Assembly: GCA_015075185.1 (NCBI GenBank)
Contig: JABTUW010000002.1
Coordinates: forward strand, 372,001 to 436,000
From: Anaerolineales bacterium
GTDB taxonomy: Bacteria > Chloroflexota > Anaerolineae > 4572-78 > J111
Length of the DNA stretch: 64,000 nt
Direction of reading: 5' to 3'
Position 1 is the stretch's first letter. Every line of letters begins with the position of its first letter. Positions 8,063 to 17,560 of the stretch are shown in pieces. The position numbers and the translations under genes were made by a program. The notes under the pieces are model-generated. The model did no database searches. It was not told where the DNA came from and worked only from the letters and a program-made list of their open reading frames with translations.

Positions 8063-11000
8063 ATGAAGGTGAACCATACCGCAGACGCATATCCCCTCTC
8101 TCCCATGCAACAAGGCATGCTGTTTCACAGCCTGATCGCCGGAGAGTCCGGGGTATACGTCGAGCAGATTATCGCCAGCCTGCATGAAACGCTGAATATT
8201 TCGGCCTTTGAACAGGCCTGGCAGCGGGTGATAGACCGGCATCCCATTTTGAGAAGCAGCTTCCGCTGGGAAAATCTCGATGAACCCGTGCAAGAAGTGC
8301 GCTCCCAGGTCAATTTTTTCGTAGAACAACAGGACTGGCGCGAGTTACCCGTATCAGAGCAAGAAGAGCGGCTGGAGATCTTTCTTGAAGCCGACCGGCA
8401 GCTAGGCTTTGATCTAACCGAGGCTCCGTTGATGCGGGCGGCCCTTATCCGCCTGGCCGAAGCCGATTATCGCTTTGTCTGGACCTTTCACCATGCCCTG
8501 CTCGATGCCCAATCCCTGAAACTGACCCTCAACGAACTGTTCAGCTTTTACGAAGCTTTCTGCCAGGGCCAGGACTTATCGCTCGAACAGCCCCGGCCTT
8601 TTCGGGAATATATTGATTGGTTGCAGCAGCAGGATTTTTCCAAAGCGGAACCGTTCTGGCGACAAACCCTCGCCGGCCTTTCCGCGCCCACTTCATTGGC
8701 TGCCATTCAAACCTCGAATACAACCTCCCCTCTGGTAGGAAGCTATGCCGAGCAGGAGATTAAACTTTCGGCGGCCACAACGTCGGCTCTACAATCCCTG
8801 GCAAAAGCGCATCATCTGACCCTCAATACGCTGTTTCAAGGGGCCTGGGCCATTTTATTAAGCCGCTATAGCGGTGAGGAGGATGTGGTTTTCGGGGCCA
8901 CCCGCGCCGGTCGCCGTTCGGCTATGCCGGGAGCGGAAAATGTGGTGGGGTTTTTTGTCAACACCTTGCCGGTACGGGTGCGCGTGTCGCCCACAGCAGA
9001 GTTACTGCCCTGGCTGCAAGAGCTGCGGGCGCAGCAGATAACCGTGCGAGGCTACGAGCACACGCCCCTGGTTCAGGTCCAGGGTTGGAGCGAGATACCT
9101 CGCGGTACGCCCCTTTTTGAAAGTATCCTGAACTTCCAAAATACTTCTTGGGACGCCGCCCTCCGCGCTCAAGGGGGCAACTGGCTAAACCGCGACTTTC
9201 GGATTCGGAGTCAAACAAACTATCTCCTCTCGTTAGACGGCTATGGCGGGCCAGAACTTGTTTTGAGGATGGAGTATGACCGCCTGCGCTTCGATCAGGC
9301 AACCATTGCGCGGATGCTGGGACATCTCAAAACCTTACTAGAAGGGATGGCCGCCCAGCCGGCCCAGCGTCTCTCCACCCTGCCGCTGCTGACCGAACCT
9401 GAGCGGCGCCAACTCCTGGTGGAATGGAATAACACGCGCGCGGATTATCCGCAAGAACAGCCTATTCACCACCTCTTTGAAACTCAGGCCGAGCGGACCC
9501 CTGATGCAGTCGCGCTCGTTTTCCCTGATATTAACAATGAAACGACTGAACTAACCTACCGCGAGTTAAATCGCCGGGCCAATCAATTAGCCCGCTACCT
9601 GCGCACAATGGGAGTCGGTCCGGGGACATGGGTCGGCATTTGTATGGAGCGGTCCGCCGAGATAATTGTCGGCTTGCTGGGAGTGCTCAAGGCCGGGGCG
9701 GCCTATGTTCCGCTTGATCCCATGTCCCCGCGAGATCGCCTGGCGGCCATGCTGGCCGATACTCAAGCCCCCGTCCTGCTAACCCAAAAGCGGCTGACCA
9801 AAACGCTGCCGGAGCAGCGAGCCAGAACGGTCTACCTGGATGCCGATTGGGAAATCATTGCCCGGCACGCTCCAGACAATTTAATGAATAGGGTTACCCC
9901 GGATAACCCGGCCTATGTGATTTTTACCTCCGGTTCCACCGGCAGATCCAAGGGAGTGATTGTTAACCATAGCAGCCTGGTAAATGCCTATTTTGCCTGG
10001 GAGGAGGCTTATCAGCTCCGCTCTGTCGCCACCTCTCACTTGCAGATGGCTAACTTTTCGTTCGATGTCTTCTCCGGGGATTGGGTGCGGGCGCTTTGCT
10101 CTGGCGGAAAGCTGGTGCTGTGTCCGCAAGAGTTTTTGCTAGCCCCTGAGCGGCTTTATGGTCTGATGCTTCAGGAAAAGGTTAACTGCGCCGAGTTTGT
10201 GCCGGTTGTCTTCAGAAGCCTGGTTCAATACCTGGAGGAAACCGGACAGACTCTCGATTTTATGCGGGTCCTCATCGTCGGCTCCGATAGCTGGTACGTG
10301 GGCGAATACCAAAAATTTCAACAGTTCTGCGGCCCTGAGACGCGCCTTATCAACTCCTACGGCCTGACCGAAGCCACCATTGACAGCACTTATTTTGCCG
10401 CGCCTACCTTCTCGGAATCTCAGCCCGGCCTGGCGCTCGACCGGTTAGTGCCGATTGGCCGTCCCTTTGCCAATACCCAGCTCTACATCCTGGACCCTCG
10501 CCTCCAGCCCGTCCCTATCGGCGTTCCCGGCGAACTGCACATCGGCGGAGTGGGTTTAGCGGCGGGCTATCTTAATCGCCCGGAGTTAACCGCCGAAAAG
10601 TTCATTCCCGATCCTTTTAGCCCGGAACCGAACGCCCGCCTGTATAAAACCGGCGACCTGGCCCGCTATTTAGCGGATGGGAATGTCGAGTTACTGGGCC
10701 GCATTGATTATCAGGTCAAGATTCGAGGTTTCCGCATCGAGCCGGGTGAAATCGAGGCCGTGTTGAACCAACACCCGGCAGTAGCAGAAGCAGTGGTGCT
10801 GGCTCAACAAGTCGAGCACGCGCCTGATCAAAAACGTTTAGTCGCTTATGTCATTCCGACCACGGACTCCCTATTAGCCGAACCGCAGCCTGACAAATCC
10901 GTGAATTCAGTCCAAAACTCAGCGCCGGTCACGTCAAGTTTGACCAGCAACCTCCGCCATTTTTTGCAGACCAAACTCCCCGATTACATGGTGCCGTCCG

Positions 11001-12658
11001 CTTTTGTACTTCTGGAGACGTGGCCGTTGACTGCCAGCGGCAAGATAAACCGGCGGGCGCTGCCTGCACCCGACATGAGCCGCCCTGAACTCGCCGACGC
11101 CTATCTCGCTCCCCGTAACCCAACCGAGGAACTGTTGAGCGGACTCTGGGCCGAGGTGCTGGGGTTGGACCGGGTAGGCGTTGAAGATAACTTTTTTGAG
11201 CTGGGAGGACATTCGCTCCAGGCAGTGCAGCTCATTTCCAGGATGTCGGCGGCCACAAAGCGCGAGCTTTCTCTCAAAGTTATCTTCTCCCACCCAACCG
11301 TGGCTGCCCTGACCGCCGTCCTTGACAGTTTCCCCGCTGCCCGCAGCTCCACTCCTCGTGCAATTTCTGCCAAACCGGCCAGAAGCCCCGGTCAGAATGG
11401 GCCTGTTCCAACTTTCACTGCGCCGTCCTCCGCTTGGGCCACGATTGAACGCCGGTCGCTGTTGTCGCTCCTGGCAAGCGGCAAGCTCAGCCCGGTTGAC
11501 TCCGCCGCCCTCTACTATGTCGAGCGAACCGAAATGACCCCGGATGAATTTGTCGAGGATTGGTTTGATAACCTGCCCGTCTTTACCGATGTTATCGAAA
11601 CTAAGCTGGGGCGAACCGCCCTGATTATCCTGCCTTATTTTGATACCGAACTCTACGCCGACGAAAAACGAGTGGTTGAAGTTATCCTTGCAGGTTTGGA
11701 AATGGCCAAGTACTTGGGGGCGCGGACCGTTTCCCTGACCGGCCTGATTCCATCGGCCACCCAATATGGCCAGGCCATCATCTCGGCGATAGGGGACCGC
11801 TCAGATTTACCGGCCATATCTACCGGGCACGCCACCACCATCGCCACGGTGGTCATGGCGATCAAAAAGATATTAGCCAAAAGCGGGCGGGACCTGACTC
11901 AAGAACGGGTCGGCGTGCTGGGCCTGGGTTCTATTGGCGCAGGGAGTCTGCGCCTGATGTTAAACTCCTTGCCTCACCCTGCCGAAATCATTTTATGTGA
12001 TCTCTACAGCAAACGCAGCGACCTGGAGAAAATTAAGCAAGAAATTGTGGCCGATTTTGGCTTTCAAGGCCGGATTTGCATCGCCGAGTCACGGGCCGAG
12101 GCCCCCCCGGAGATTTATGAGGCAACCCTGATCATTGGGGCCACCAATGTCCCTGATGTCCTTGATATTACGCGCGTCCGGCCTGGTGTTTTGATCGTGG
12201 ATGACTCAGGCCCTCACTGCTTCAAACCGGAATTGGCTATCCGGCGTTTTGAAGAGAAAGGGGATATTCTCTTCACCGAAGGCGGCGCTCTAAAATCACC
12301 CGACCCCATGCGTGAACTCAGATACATGCCCAAAGAGGCCGTTGACCCCATGAATTTTGCGCAGTTGCAGCTTGTCTTTTCCCGGCATCTGCGGCCCAAT
12401 TCCCTGACGATCATGGGCTGTATCTTTTCCAGCCTGCTCTCGGCCTGTTTCCAGGATCTCGAACCGACCGTAGGTATGGCCGCTGTTGAAGCCTGCGCGC
12501 AGCACTATCACCGGCTCAATCTTCTTGGTTTTGAAGCGGCTGATCTGTATTGTGAAGGGTACATTTTACCAGAGGAGTCAATCCGTAATTTTCGGCGCCA
12601 GTTTGGTGGTAACCTCAGTTCGGAATTAGCTCGAAAATCACCCTTCGATACGGGCTAA
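8063..12658 (+). CDS. Single-module NRPS (C-A-PCP) with C-terminal AAR-like reductase domain
   Basis: 1531 residues. Condensation domain ~1-430: YPLSPMQQGMLFHSL and an active-site motif HHALLDA (H143-H144), with Ala for the usual final Gly. Adenylation domain ~455-960: TSGSTGRSKG near residue 625, NSYGLTEATID, GRIDYQVKIRGFRIEPGEIE. Reading the specificity pocket by eye gives D-V-G-F-I-G-S-I-D-K; it shares D,V,I,D,K with serine codes but lacks W239, so substrate is left open. PCP ~1020-1085 with LGGHSL, attachment Ser1051. From ~1120 on there is no thioesterase; instead a Rossmann-like domain (VGVLGLGSIGAGS) with STGHATTIATVV before it and LTIMGCIFSSLLSA after it, matching in order the cyanobacterial acyl-ACP reductase, including the Cys (C1453) equivalent to its catalytic Cys. 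This predicts NAD(P)H-dependent reductive release. The last residues are encoded by a palindromic repeat. Confidence 0.88.
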   Translation: MKVNHTADAYPLSPMQQGMLFHSLIAGESGVYVEQIIASLHETLNISAFEQAWQRVIDRHPILRSSFRWENLDEPVQEVRSQVNFFVEQQDWRELPVSEQEERLEIFLEADRQLGFDLTEAPLMRAALIRLAEADYRFVWTFHHALLDAQSLKLTLNELFSFYEAFCQGQDLSLEQPRPFREYIDWLQQQDFSKAEPFWRQTLAGLSAPTSLAAIQTSNTTSPLVGSYAEQEIKLSAATTSALQSLAKAHHLTLNTLFQGAWAILLSRYSGEEDVVFGATRAGRRSAMPGAENVVGFFVNTLPVRVRVSPTAELLPWLQELRAQQITVRGYEHTPLVQVQGWSEIPRGTPLFESILNFQNTSWDAALRAQGGNWLNRDFRIRSQTNYLLSLDGYGGPELVLRMEYDRLRFDQATIARMLGHLKTLLEGMAAQPAQRLSTLPLLTEPERRQLLVEWNNTRADYPQEQPIHHLFETQAERTPDAVALVFPDINNETTELTYRELNRRANQLARYLRTMGVGPGTWVGICMERSAEIIVGLLGVLKAGAAYVPLDPMSPRDRLAAMLADTQAPVLLTQKRLTKTLPEQRARTVYLDADWEIIARHAPDNLMNRVTPDNPAYVIFTSGSTGRSKGVIVNHSSLVNAYFAWEEAYQLRSVATSHLQMANFSFDVFSGDWVRALCSGGKLVLCPQEFLLAPERLYGLMLQEKVNCAEFVPVVFRSLVQYLEETGQTLDFMRVLIVGSDSWYVGEYQKFQQFCGPETRLINSYGLTEATIDSTYFAAPTFSESQPGLALDRLVPIGRPFANTQLYILDPRLQPVPIGVPGELHIGGVGLAAGYLNRPELTAEKFIPDPFSPEPNARLYKTGDLARYLADGNVELLGRIDYQVKIRGFRIEPGEIEAVLNQHPAVAEAVVLAQQVEHAPDQKRLVAYVIPTTDSLLAEPQPDKSVNSVQNSAPVTSSLTSNLRHFLQTKLPDYMVPSAFVLLETWPLTASGKINRRALPAPDMSRPELADAYLAPRNPTEELLSGLWAEVLGLDRVGVEDNFFELGGHSLQAVQLISRMSAATKRELSLKVIFSHPTVAALTAVLDSFPAARSSTPRAISAKPARSPGQNGPVPTFTAPSSAWATIERRSLLSLLASGKLSPVDSAALYYVERTEMTPDEFVEDWFDNLPVFTDVIETKLGRTALIILPYFDTELYADEKRVVEVILAGLEMAKYLGARTVSLTGLIPSATQYGQAIISAIGDRSDLPAISTGHATTIATVVMAIKKILAKSGRDLTQERVGVLGLGSIGAGSLRLMLNSLPHPAEIILCDLYSKRSDLEKIKQEIVADFGFQGRICIAESRAEAPPEIYEATLIIGATNVPDVLDITRVRPGVLIVDDSGPHCFKPELAIRRFEEKGDILFTEGGALKSPDPMRELRYMPKEAVDPMNFAQLQLVFSRHLRPNSLTIMGCIFSSLLSACFQDLEPTVGMAAVEACAQHYHRLNLLGFEAADLYCEGYILPEESIRNFRRQFGGNLSSELARKSPFDTG

Positions 12659-12737
12659 CGCCCTACTCAGGATGATTTTCAGCTTATTATGGCACCCTGA
12701 GTAGCCTTGAACGAAGTGAGAGGCGTATCGAAGGGTG
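12639..12737. repeat. Imperfect palindromic element overlapping the NRPS stop
   Basis: Arms CACCCTTCGATACG (12639-) and CGTATCGAAGGGTG (to 12737), with inner arms CTACTCAGG and CCTGAGTAG-like, enclosing an AT-rich loop. The left arm codes the final residues SPFDTG of the NRPS and its TAA. Similar CACCCTTCGATACG elements are widespread in bacterial genomes. Confidence 0.75.
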
Positions 12738-12841
12738 CAATTTCGGAAACTCCGAACTCAGGTTAGTAGAAATTAAAGGAATTAAGATAGGAGCGATAAC
12801 CCACGACCCTAAAGTGTGATTGGCCCTTTCCACCAGGAAAT

Positions 12842-13555
12842 TTGACCTTAGCCAGCGCTCAGGTTCATGTTTGGTGCGCTTCTCTGGACCAACCGGCCAA
12901 TCAGGTGCGACAGTTGGCCCAAACTCTGGCAGCAGACGAACAGTTACGGGCCGAGCGTTTTTACTTTGAACGGGACCGACTCCACTTTATCGTGGGCCGA
13001 GGCCTGCTCCGGACCATCCTGGGGCAGTACTTGCAGTGCGAACCGAGCCGCTTGCACTTTTGCTATGGCCCTTTTGCCAAACCCGCCCTGCTGGAAACAT
13101 CGTCCGGCGGCAAATTGTCTTTTAACCTGGCTCATTCGGCTGGACTGGCCCTTTATGCCATTGTCCGCGACCATGAAATTGGGGTAGACCTGGAGCAGCT
13201 CCGGCCAGTGATGGATATGGAGCAGATTGCCGAACGCTTTTTTGCCGTTGGCGAAAGGGCTGCGCTCCAGGCGCTTCCAGCCCAGCAGCAACGGGAAGGC
13301 TTTTTCAACTGCTGGACCCGCAAAGAGGCTTACCTCAAGGCTCTTGGCAGCGGCTTAGCCCGGCCCCTGGCTGAGTTTGAGGTTTCCCTGACTCCCGGCG
13401 AACCAGCACGGCTGGTGAAGGTGAACGGCGAGCCTGACGAGGCTTCACGCTGGGTTATCCAGGCTTTGACGCCCGCCGCCGGGTATGTAGCTGCTCTGGC
13501 CTTGCCTGCCATCACTGGCATTACCTGGCAACTCAACTGCTGGCAGTGGGTCTAG
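12842..13555 (+). CDS. Sfp-type 4'-phosphopantetheinyl transferase
   Basis: 237 residues. Converts apo-carrier proteins to holo form by moving phosphopantetheine from CoA to a Ser, here most likely Ser1051 of the upstream NRPS. Conserved motifs are present: FNLAHSAGLAL, IGVDLEQL (magnesium-binding Asp and Glu) and FFNCWTRKEAYLKALGSGL (WxxKEA). Length matches Sfp/EntD relatives. The start is TTG, chosen because AGGA lies 5-8 nt before it and the N-terminal sequence VHVWCASLDQP is already the family's first strand. It lies 183 nt after the NRPS, with the palindromic element between, and only 16 nt before the lipoprotein gene. Confidence 0.93.
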   Translation: MTLASAQVHVWCASLDQPANQVRQLAQTLAADEQLRAERFYFERDRLHFIVGRGLLRTILGQYLQCEPSRLHFCYGPFAKPALLETSSGGKLSFNLAHSAGLALYAIVRDHEIGVDLEQLRPVMDMEQIAERFFAVGERAALQALPAQQQREGFFNCWTRKEAYLKALGSGLARPLAEFEVSLTPGEPARLVKVNGEPDEASRWVIQALTPAAGYVAALALPAITGITWQLNCWQWV

Positions 13556-13571
13556 TTCATGAGGAGAAAGT

Positions 13572-15398
13572 ATGGTTAAGAAAATTTTATCAAAAGACAG
13601 CCGTGTCTGGCTTATAATTCTGTTTCTCGGACTCGCCCTGTTGTTTACCGCTTGCACCGGCGAGGCTCCTCCCGTCGAAGAAATTTTGGCGCAGGCAACG
13701 GCGACCCCTACTCCGCAGCCCACCGGGCGCGGCGCGGGCGGAACCCTGCGCCTGCTCTACTGGGAAGCGCCTACTATCCTCAATCCCCATCTAACCTCGG
13801 CCATCAAGGATTGGGAAGCATGCCGCGTTACTTACGAGCCTTTAGCCAGTTTTGATAAAGACGCCAACTTGATTCCGGTCCTGGCAGCCGAAATTCCCAG
13901 CCTGGAAAATGGCGGCCTGGACCCAGATGGCAAGTGGGTCATCTGGAAATTGAAGCAGGGAGTCAAATGGTCGGATGGACAGCCTTTTACCACGGCTGAT
14001 GTCCGCTTTACTTATGAATTTATCATGAACCCGGAAGTAGGCTCTCTCTCCGTTTCAATTTATCAGGCCATCGAAAATGTCGAAGTTGTGGACGATTACA
14101 CCATTAAAGTCAATTTCAAAGCGCCCAACCCGGCCTGGAAGTTACCTTTTGTCGGCGTGTATGGTATGATAATTCCCCAACATATTTTTGAAACCTACAA
14201 TAATTCTCAGGCTCGGCAGGCGCAGGCTAACCTGGAACCGGTGGGTACCGGCCCTTACCGGGTGCTGCCTCCCGGAATCAAGCCCCAGGAAGTTTTATTT
14301 TTGGGAACCCAATTGGTAGAAACCAACAAGATTGTGTTTGAGCCTAACCCGTATTTTCGGGAAGAAGATAAGCCCTTCTTCAGTCGAGTCGAACTGCGCG
14401 GGGGCGGCACTGTCAACGAAGCGGCCCGGTTAGCCTTGCAGGATGGCCTGGTTGATTTTGCCTATAACCTGGCCCTGCCCGGCGAGCAGCTTGCTCAACT
14501 CGAAACAGCCGGCGTTGGCCGGGCGATTCCTAACGCCGGGGCTACGGTCGAACTCTTTGAACTCAATCGCAGCGACCCTAACAAAGAGACCGAGGAAGGA
14601 GAGCGGTCCAACAAGAATTTTCCGCATCCCTTCTTTAGCGATAAAAAGGTGCGCCAGGCTTTTGCCTACGCCATTGATCGCGAAGCCATTGTGAAGTTGT
14701 ATGGCAAAGCCGGCCAGCTTACCGGTAACATCTTGGTCGCCCCGGCTGAATTTGCCTCAGCGAATACCTCGGCTGAGTTCAATTTGCAGAAAGCGGCTCA
14801 GCTCCTCGACGAGGCGGGTTGGGTTGATACCGATGACGACGGCATTCGGGATAAGAACGGGGTCAAGATGAAGGTTTTGTATCAGACCTCGGAAAATGCC
14901 ATCCGCCAGGATACTCAAACCATCATCAGAAGAGCCTTGGAGCAGATTGGGGTTGAGGTAGAACTCAAAATTATAGATGCGGCCACCTATCTGGGCGGCG
15001 ACCCCGAAAGCCCCAATACGGTTGAACACTTCTACGCCGATGTCCAGGCCTGGGATATTACCAGTGTCAGCCCTGATCCCGGTCTTTATATGCAGTACTG
15101 GACCTGCGCCCAGATTCCGCAAAAAAGTAACAACTGGTTAGCCGGCCTCAATACCACCCGCCAATGCAACCCGGCCTATGATGCTCTCCTCGATAAATCG
15201 GGACAAGAGTTGGACCCCGAAGAGCGCCGGCAAATTTTTATACAAATGAACGATATTCTCATCGAGGACGTGGTCCTGGTGCCCCTGGCCCGGATTGCCC
15301 GCATTTCCGGGGTTAACTCCAGCCTCGAAGGGGTGGAGCTGACGCCCTGGGACTCGGCCCTCTGGAATATTAAGGATTGGAGGCGTACCAGCCAATGA
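13572..15398 (+). CDS. ABC transporter solute-binding lipoprotein, peptide/nickel family 5
   Basis: 608 residues. N-terminal KK, a hydrophobic stretch and lipobox LLFTAC predict a signal-peptidase-II lipoprotein anchored by the Cys, followed by a Pro/Thr-rich tether. The body matches DppA/OppA-type SBP_bac_5 proteins: LRLLYWEAPTILNPH, WKLKQGVKWSDGQPFTTADVRF, VGTGPYRV, KVRQAFAYAIDREAIV. No permease or ATPase gene accompanies it in the window, so it could feed a distant transporter or act as a ligand sensor with the HAMP-GAF protein whose start overlaps its stop. A strong GAGGAGA site precedes the ATG. The position after an NRPS and PPTase suggests it may bind the NRPS product or a peptide, which is inference. 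Confidence 0.92.
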   Translation: MVKKILSKDSRVWLIILFLGLALLFTACTGEAPPVEEILAQATATPTPQPTGRGAGGTLRLLYWEAPTILNPHLTSAIKDWEACRVTYEPLASFDKDANLIPVLAAEIPSLENGGLDPDGKWVIWKLKQGVKWSDGQPFTTADVRFTYEFIMNPEVGSLSVSIYQAIENVEVVDDYTIKVNFKAPNPAWKLPFVGVYGMIIPQHIFETYNNSQARQAQANLEPVGTGPYRVLPPGIKPQEVLFLGTQLVETNKIVFEPNPYFREEDKPFFSRVELRGGGTVNEAARLALQDGLVDFAYNLALPGEQLAQLETAGVGRAIPNAGATVELFELNRSDPNKETEEGERSNKNFPHPFFSDKKVRQAFAYAIDREAIVKLYGKAGQLTGNILVAPAEFASANTSAEFNLQKAAQLLDEAGWVDTDDDGIRDKNGVKMKVLYQTSENAIRQDTQTIIRRALEQIGVEVELKIIDAATYLGGDPESPNTVEHFYADVQAWDITSVSPDPGLYMQYWTCAQIPQKSNNWLAGLNTTRQCNPAYDALLDKSGQELDPEERRQIFIQMNDILIEDVVLVPLARIARISGVNSSLEGVELTPWDSALWNIKDWRRTSQ

Positions 15399-17452
15399 CA
15401 ACACAAATGACAGCGCAAGCTTCAACCCACGAACCGGCTGCGGGGATGTGGGCCTTTGTCAATCAGCTACCGGGGGTCCAATTTTTCAAAAACCTGAGCA
15501 TCGGTACCAAATTAACCATTGGCTTTGGTATTCTGGTGGTGATCGCGTTGCTGGTCGCCACCTTCAGCTACCTGGGCAGCGTGCCGGCTACCGAAAACAT
15601 CCGGCGCACCGACCAGCTTCGCGTTCCAACCGCCCTGACTTCGGGGCGTGCCCAGGCTAACCTGCTCAAAATGATTTCCAGCGCCCAGGGCTACCTGGCC
15701 CTGGGGGGGCAAGAATTTCGCGACGCCTACAGCCGCGATGAACAGGCCTTTCAAGATGAGTTAGCCCAATTAGAGCGGTTGTCGCCCAATTTCAGCCAGG
15801 AAAACCGGGAGAATCTTGATCAACTCAAAGCCAAGTTTGCCGACTGGTCAAAATTACCGCCGGTGCTCTTTGAGTTACGCGATGATCAGTTTGAACGGGA
15901 ACCCGCTTACCAACTTTTGACGACGAAGGGTTCAGAAACCGGCGGCGCCGTGTTAATTGGCGTGCAAAGTCTGATTGAAACCCAGGCCCAAACTTCGACG
16001 AACAGCATAGACACCTTAAAGGATATGGCCAACTTTCAAGGATCATTTGCCTCTATGCTGTCGGGTCTACGGGGATATGTCACCACTCGTAACCGCATCT
16101 TCAGGCAGGAGTACGAGGTTAATTTAACCTTGAACCAAAATCATTGGCAGGATTTAACCGCTAAAAAAGCGCGTTTGACGGCCAACCAGCAGGCCACGCT
16201 GGAGCAAATTGACCAGGCGCGCCAGGAATTCCTGACCCTGCCTGACCAGATATTTAAGGAACTGGAAAGCGACCAGTGGCGTAAGGACCTGTACCTATTT
16301 AGAACAGAGGCCCTCCCATTAGCCGCTGACATGGAAAATCTACTCGGTGAATTAACCGCCAACCAACAAACAGCGCTCCAACTGGAGGCTAAAAGTGGCA
16401 ATGCCGCCCTGGAACGGGCGAACCAGCAAACTTTGACCGGCGGCATCATTGCTCTGCTTTTGGGGGTGGGCCTGGCCTACGTTTTTCGCCGGAACATTGC
16501 CGGGCCAATTCGCCGGCTGACGGCTGTCGCCGAACAAATTAGGGGTGGTGATTTAGAAGCGCGCGCCCAAATCGAGTCTGCCGACGAGATCGGGACTCTG
16601 GCCGCGACGTTCAACAATATGACCGGCCAGTTGCGCCGCACATTATTCCAGGTGCGTAAAGAGAAAAAGCGCGCCGACGACTTGTTGAACGTAGTCATTC
16701 CTATCGGGGTGGAGCTGGCCTCGGAAAAGAATTTTAACCGGCTCCTGGAAAATATGCTCCTGGAAGCCAAAAAGTTCTGCCAGGCCGACGCCGGTATTGT
16801 CTACCTCAAGGACGGCGACCGCTTGAAGTTTGTCATCGTGCGCAACGACACTTTGAACATCGCGATGGGCGGCACGGCGAACAAAGAGATCACCTTCTCC
16901 CGCTTGCCGATGGTCATCCCCGTCTATGACGATGAAACCACACCCGGCGCCGAGCATCAGAGCATTGCCGCCCACGCTGCCGCAGATGGTGAAATCCTCA
17001 ATGTCACCGATGCGTACCTGCCCGAAATTCTAAACGCCTATGGCCCCGGCATCTTTGACGAAAAAACCGATTACCGCTCCATTTCTTACCTGACCATTCC
17101 ACTCAAAAACAGCCAGAATCAGGTCTTGGGCGTGCTCCAACTGATCAATGCCCAAGACCCGGACAACGGCCAGATTGTGCCCTTCGACCCGAATTTGCAG
17201 CAGATGATGGCCTCCTATTCATCCCTGGCGGTAGCCGCCCTGGAAGCTTACATTCGCGAGCAAAGCCTCAAACAAGAGATCCAACAACTGCGGATCGAGA
17301 TTGACGAAGTCAAGCGCCAGAAGCAGGTCAGCGAGATTGTGGATACCGATTTTTTCCAGGATTTGCAGGCCAAAGCCCGCGCTATCCGCAGCCGCCGTTC
17401 GGGCACACCTGCGGCGGATAACCCGCCCGCTGCCGACGAGCCGAAGTCATAA
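15395..17452 (+). CDS. Membrane sensor protein with HAMP and GAF domains
   Basis: 685 residues from the ATG overlapping the lipoprotein stop as ATGA; GGAGG lies ~11 nt upstream, so this start is preferred over the in-frame ATG at 15377. Transmembrane helix 1 at ~residues 35-60, a ~300-residue mostly helical extracytoplasmic region, transmembrane helix 2 (GGIIALLLGVGLAYVF), a HAMP linker (GPIRRLTAVAEQIRGGDLEA... DEIGTLAATFNNM), a short coiled coil and a GAF domain (ADAGIVYLKDGDRLKFV ... YLTIPLKNSQNQVLGVLQL). No histidine kinase, cyclase, GGDEF or methyl-accepting output follows; it ends in a coiled coil and a Pro/Ala-rich tail. Translational coupling to a solute-binding protein suggests ligand-loaded lipoprotein sensing with output through a partner, perhaps the downstream MinD-like ATPase. 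Confidence 0.85.
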   Translation: MTTQMTAQASTHEPAAGMWAFVNQLPGVQFFKNLSIGTKLTIGFGILVVIALLVATFSYLGSVPATENIRRTDQLRVPTALTSGRAQANLLKMISSAQGYLALGGQEFRDAYSRDEQAFQDELAQLERLSPNFSQENRENLDQLKAKFADWSKLPPVLFELRDDQFEREPAYQLLTTKGSETGGAVLIGVQSLIETQAQTSTNSIDTLKDMANFQGSFASMLSGLRGYVTTRNRIFRQEYEVNLTLNQNHWQDLTAKKARLTANQQATLEQIDQARQEFLTLPDQIFKELESDQWRKDLYLFRTEALPLAADMENLLGELTANQQTALQLEAKSGNAALERANQQTLTGGIIALLLGVGLAYVFRRNIAGPIRRLTAVAEQIRGGDLEARAQIESADEIGTLAATFNNMTGQLRRTLFQVRKEKKRADDLLNVVIPIGVELASEKNFNRLLENMLLEAKKFCQADAGIVYLKDGDRLKFVIVRNDTLNIAMGGTANKEITFSRLPMVIPVYDDETTPGAEHQSIAAHAAADGEILNVTDAYLPEILNAYGPGIFDEKTDYRSISYLTIPLKNSQNQVLGVLQLINAQDPDNGQIVPFDPNLQQMMASYSSLAVAALEAYIREQSLKQEIQQLRIEIDEVKRQKQVSEIVDTDFFQDLQAKARAIRSRRSGTPAADNPPAADEPKS

Positions 17453-17560
17453 CCATTAAAAACCCGAATGTGTCTTCTTGCGCCCAAACCAGGTTTGGGC
17501 GCAAGCGGCAAGATGAGCCGAAGTCATCCAGCGCACTACTAACTTTTTGGAGCAGCGATC

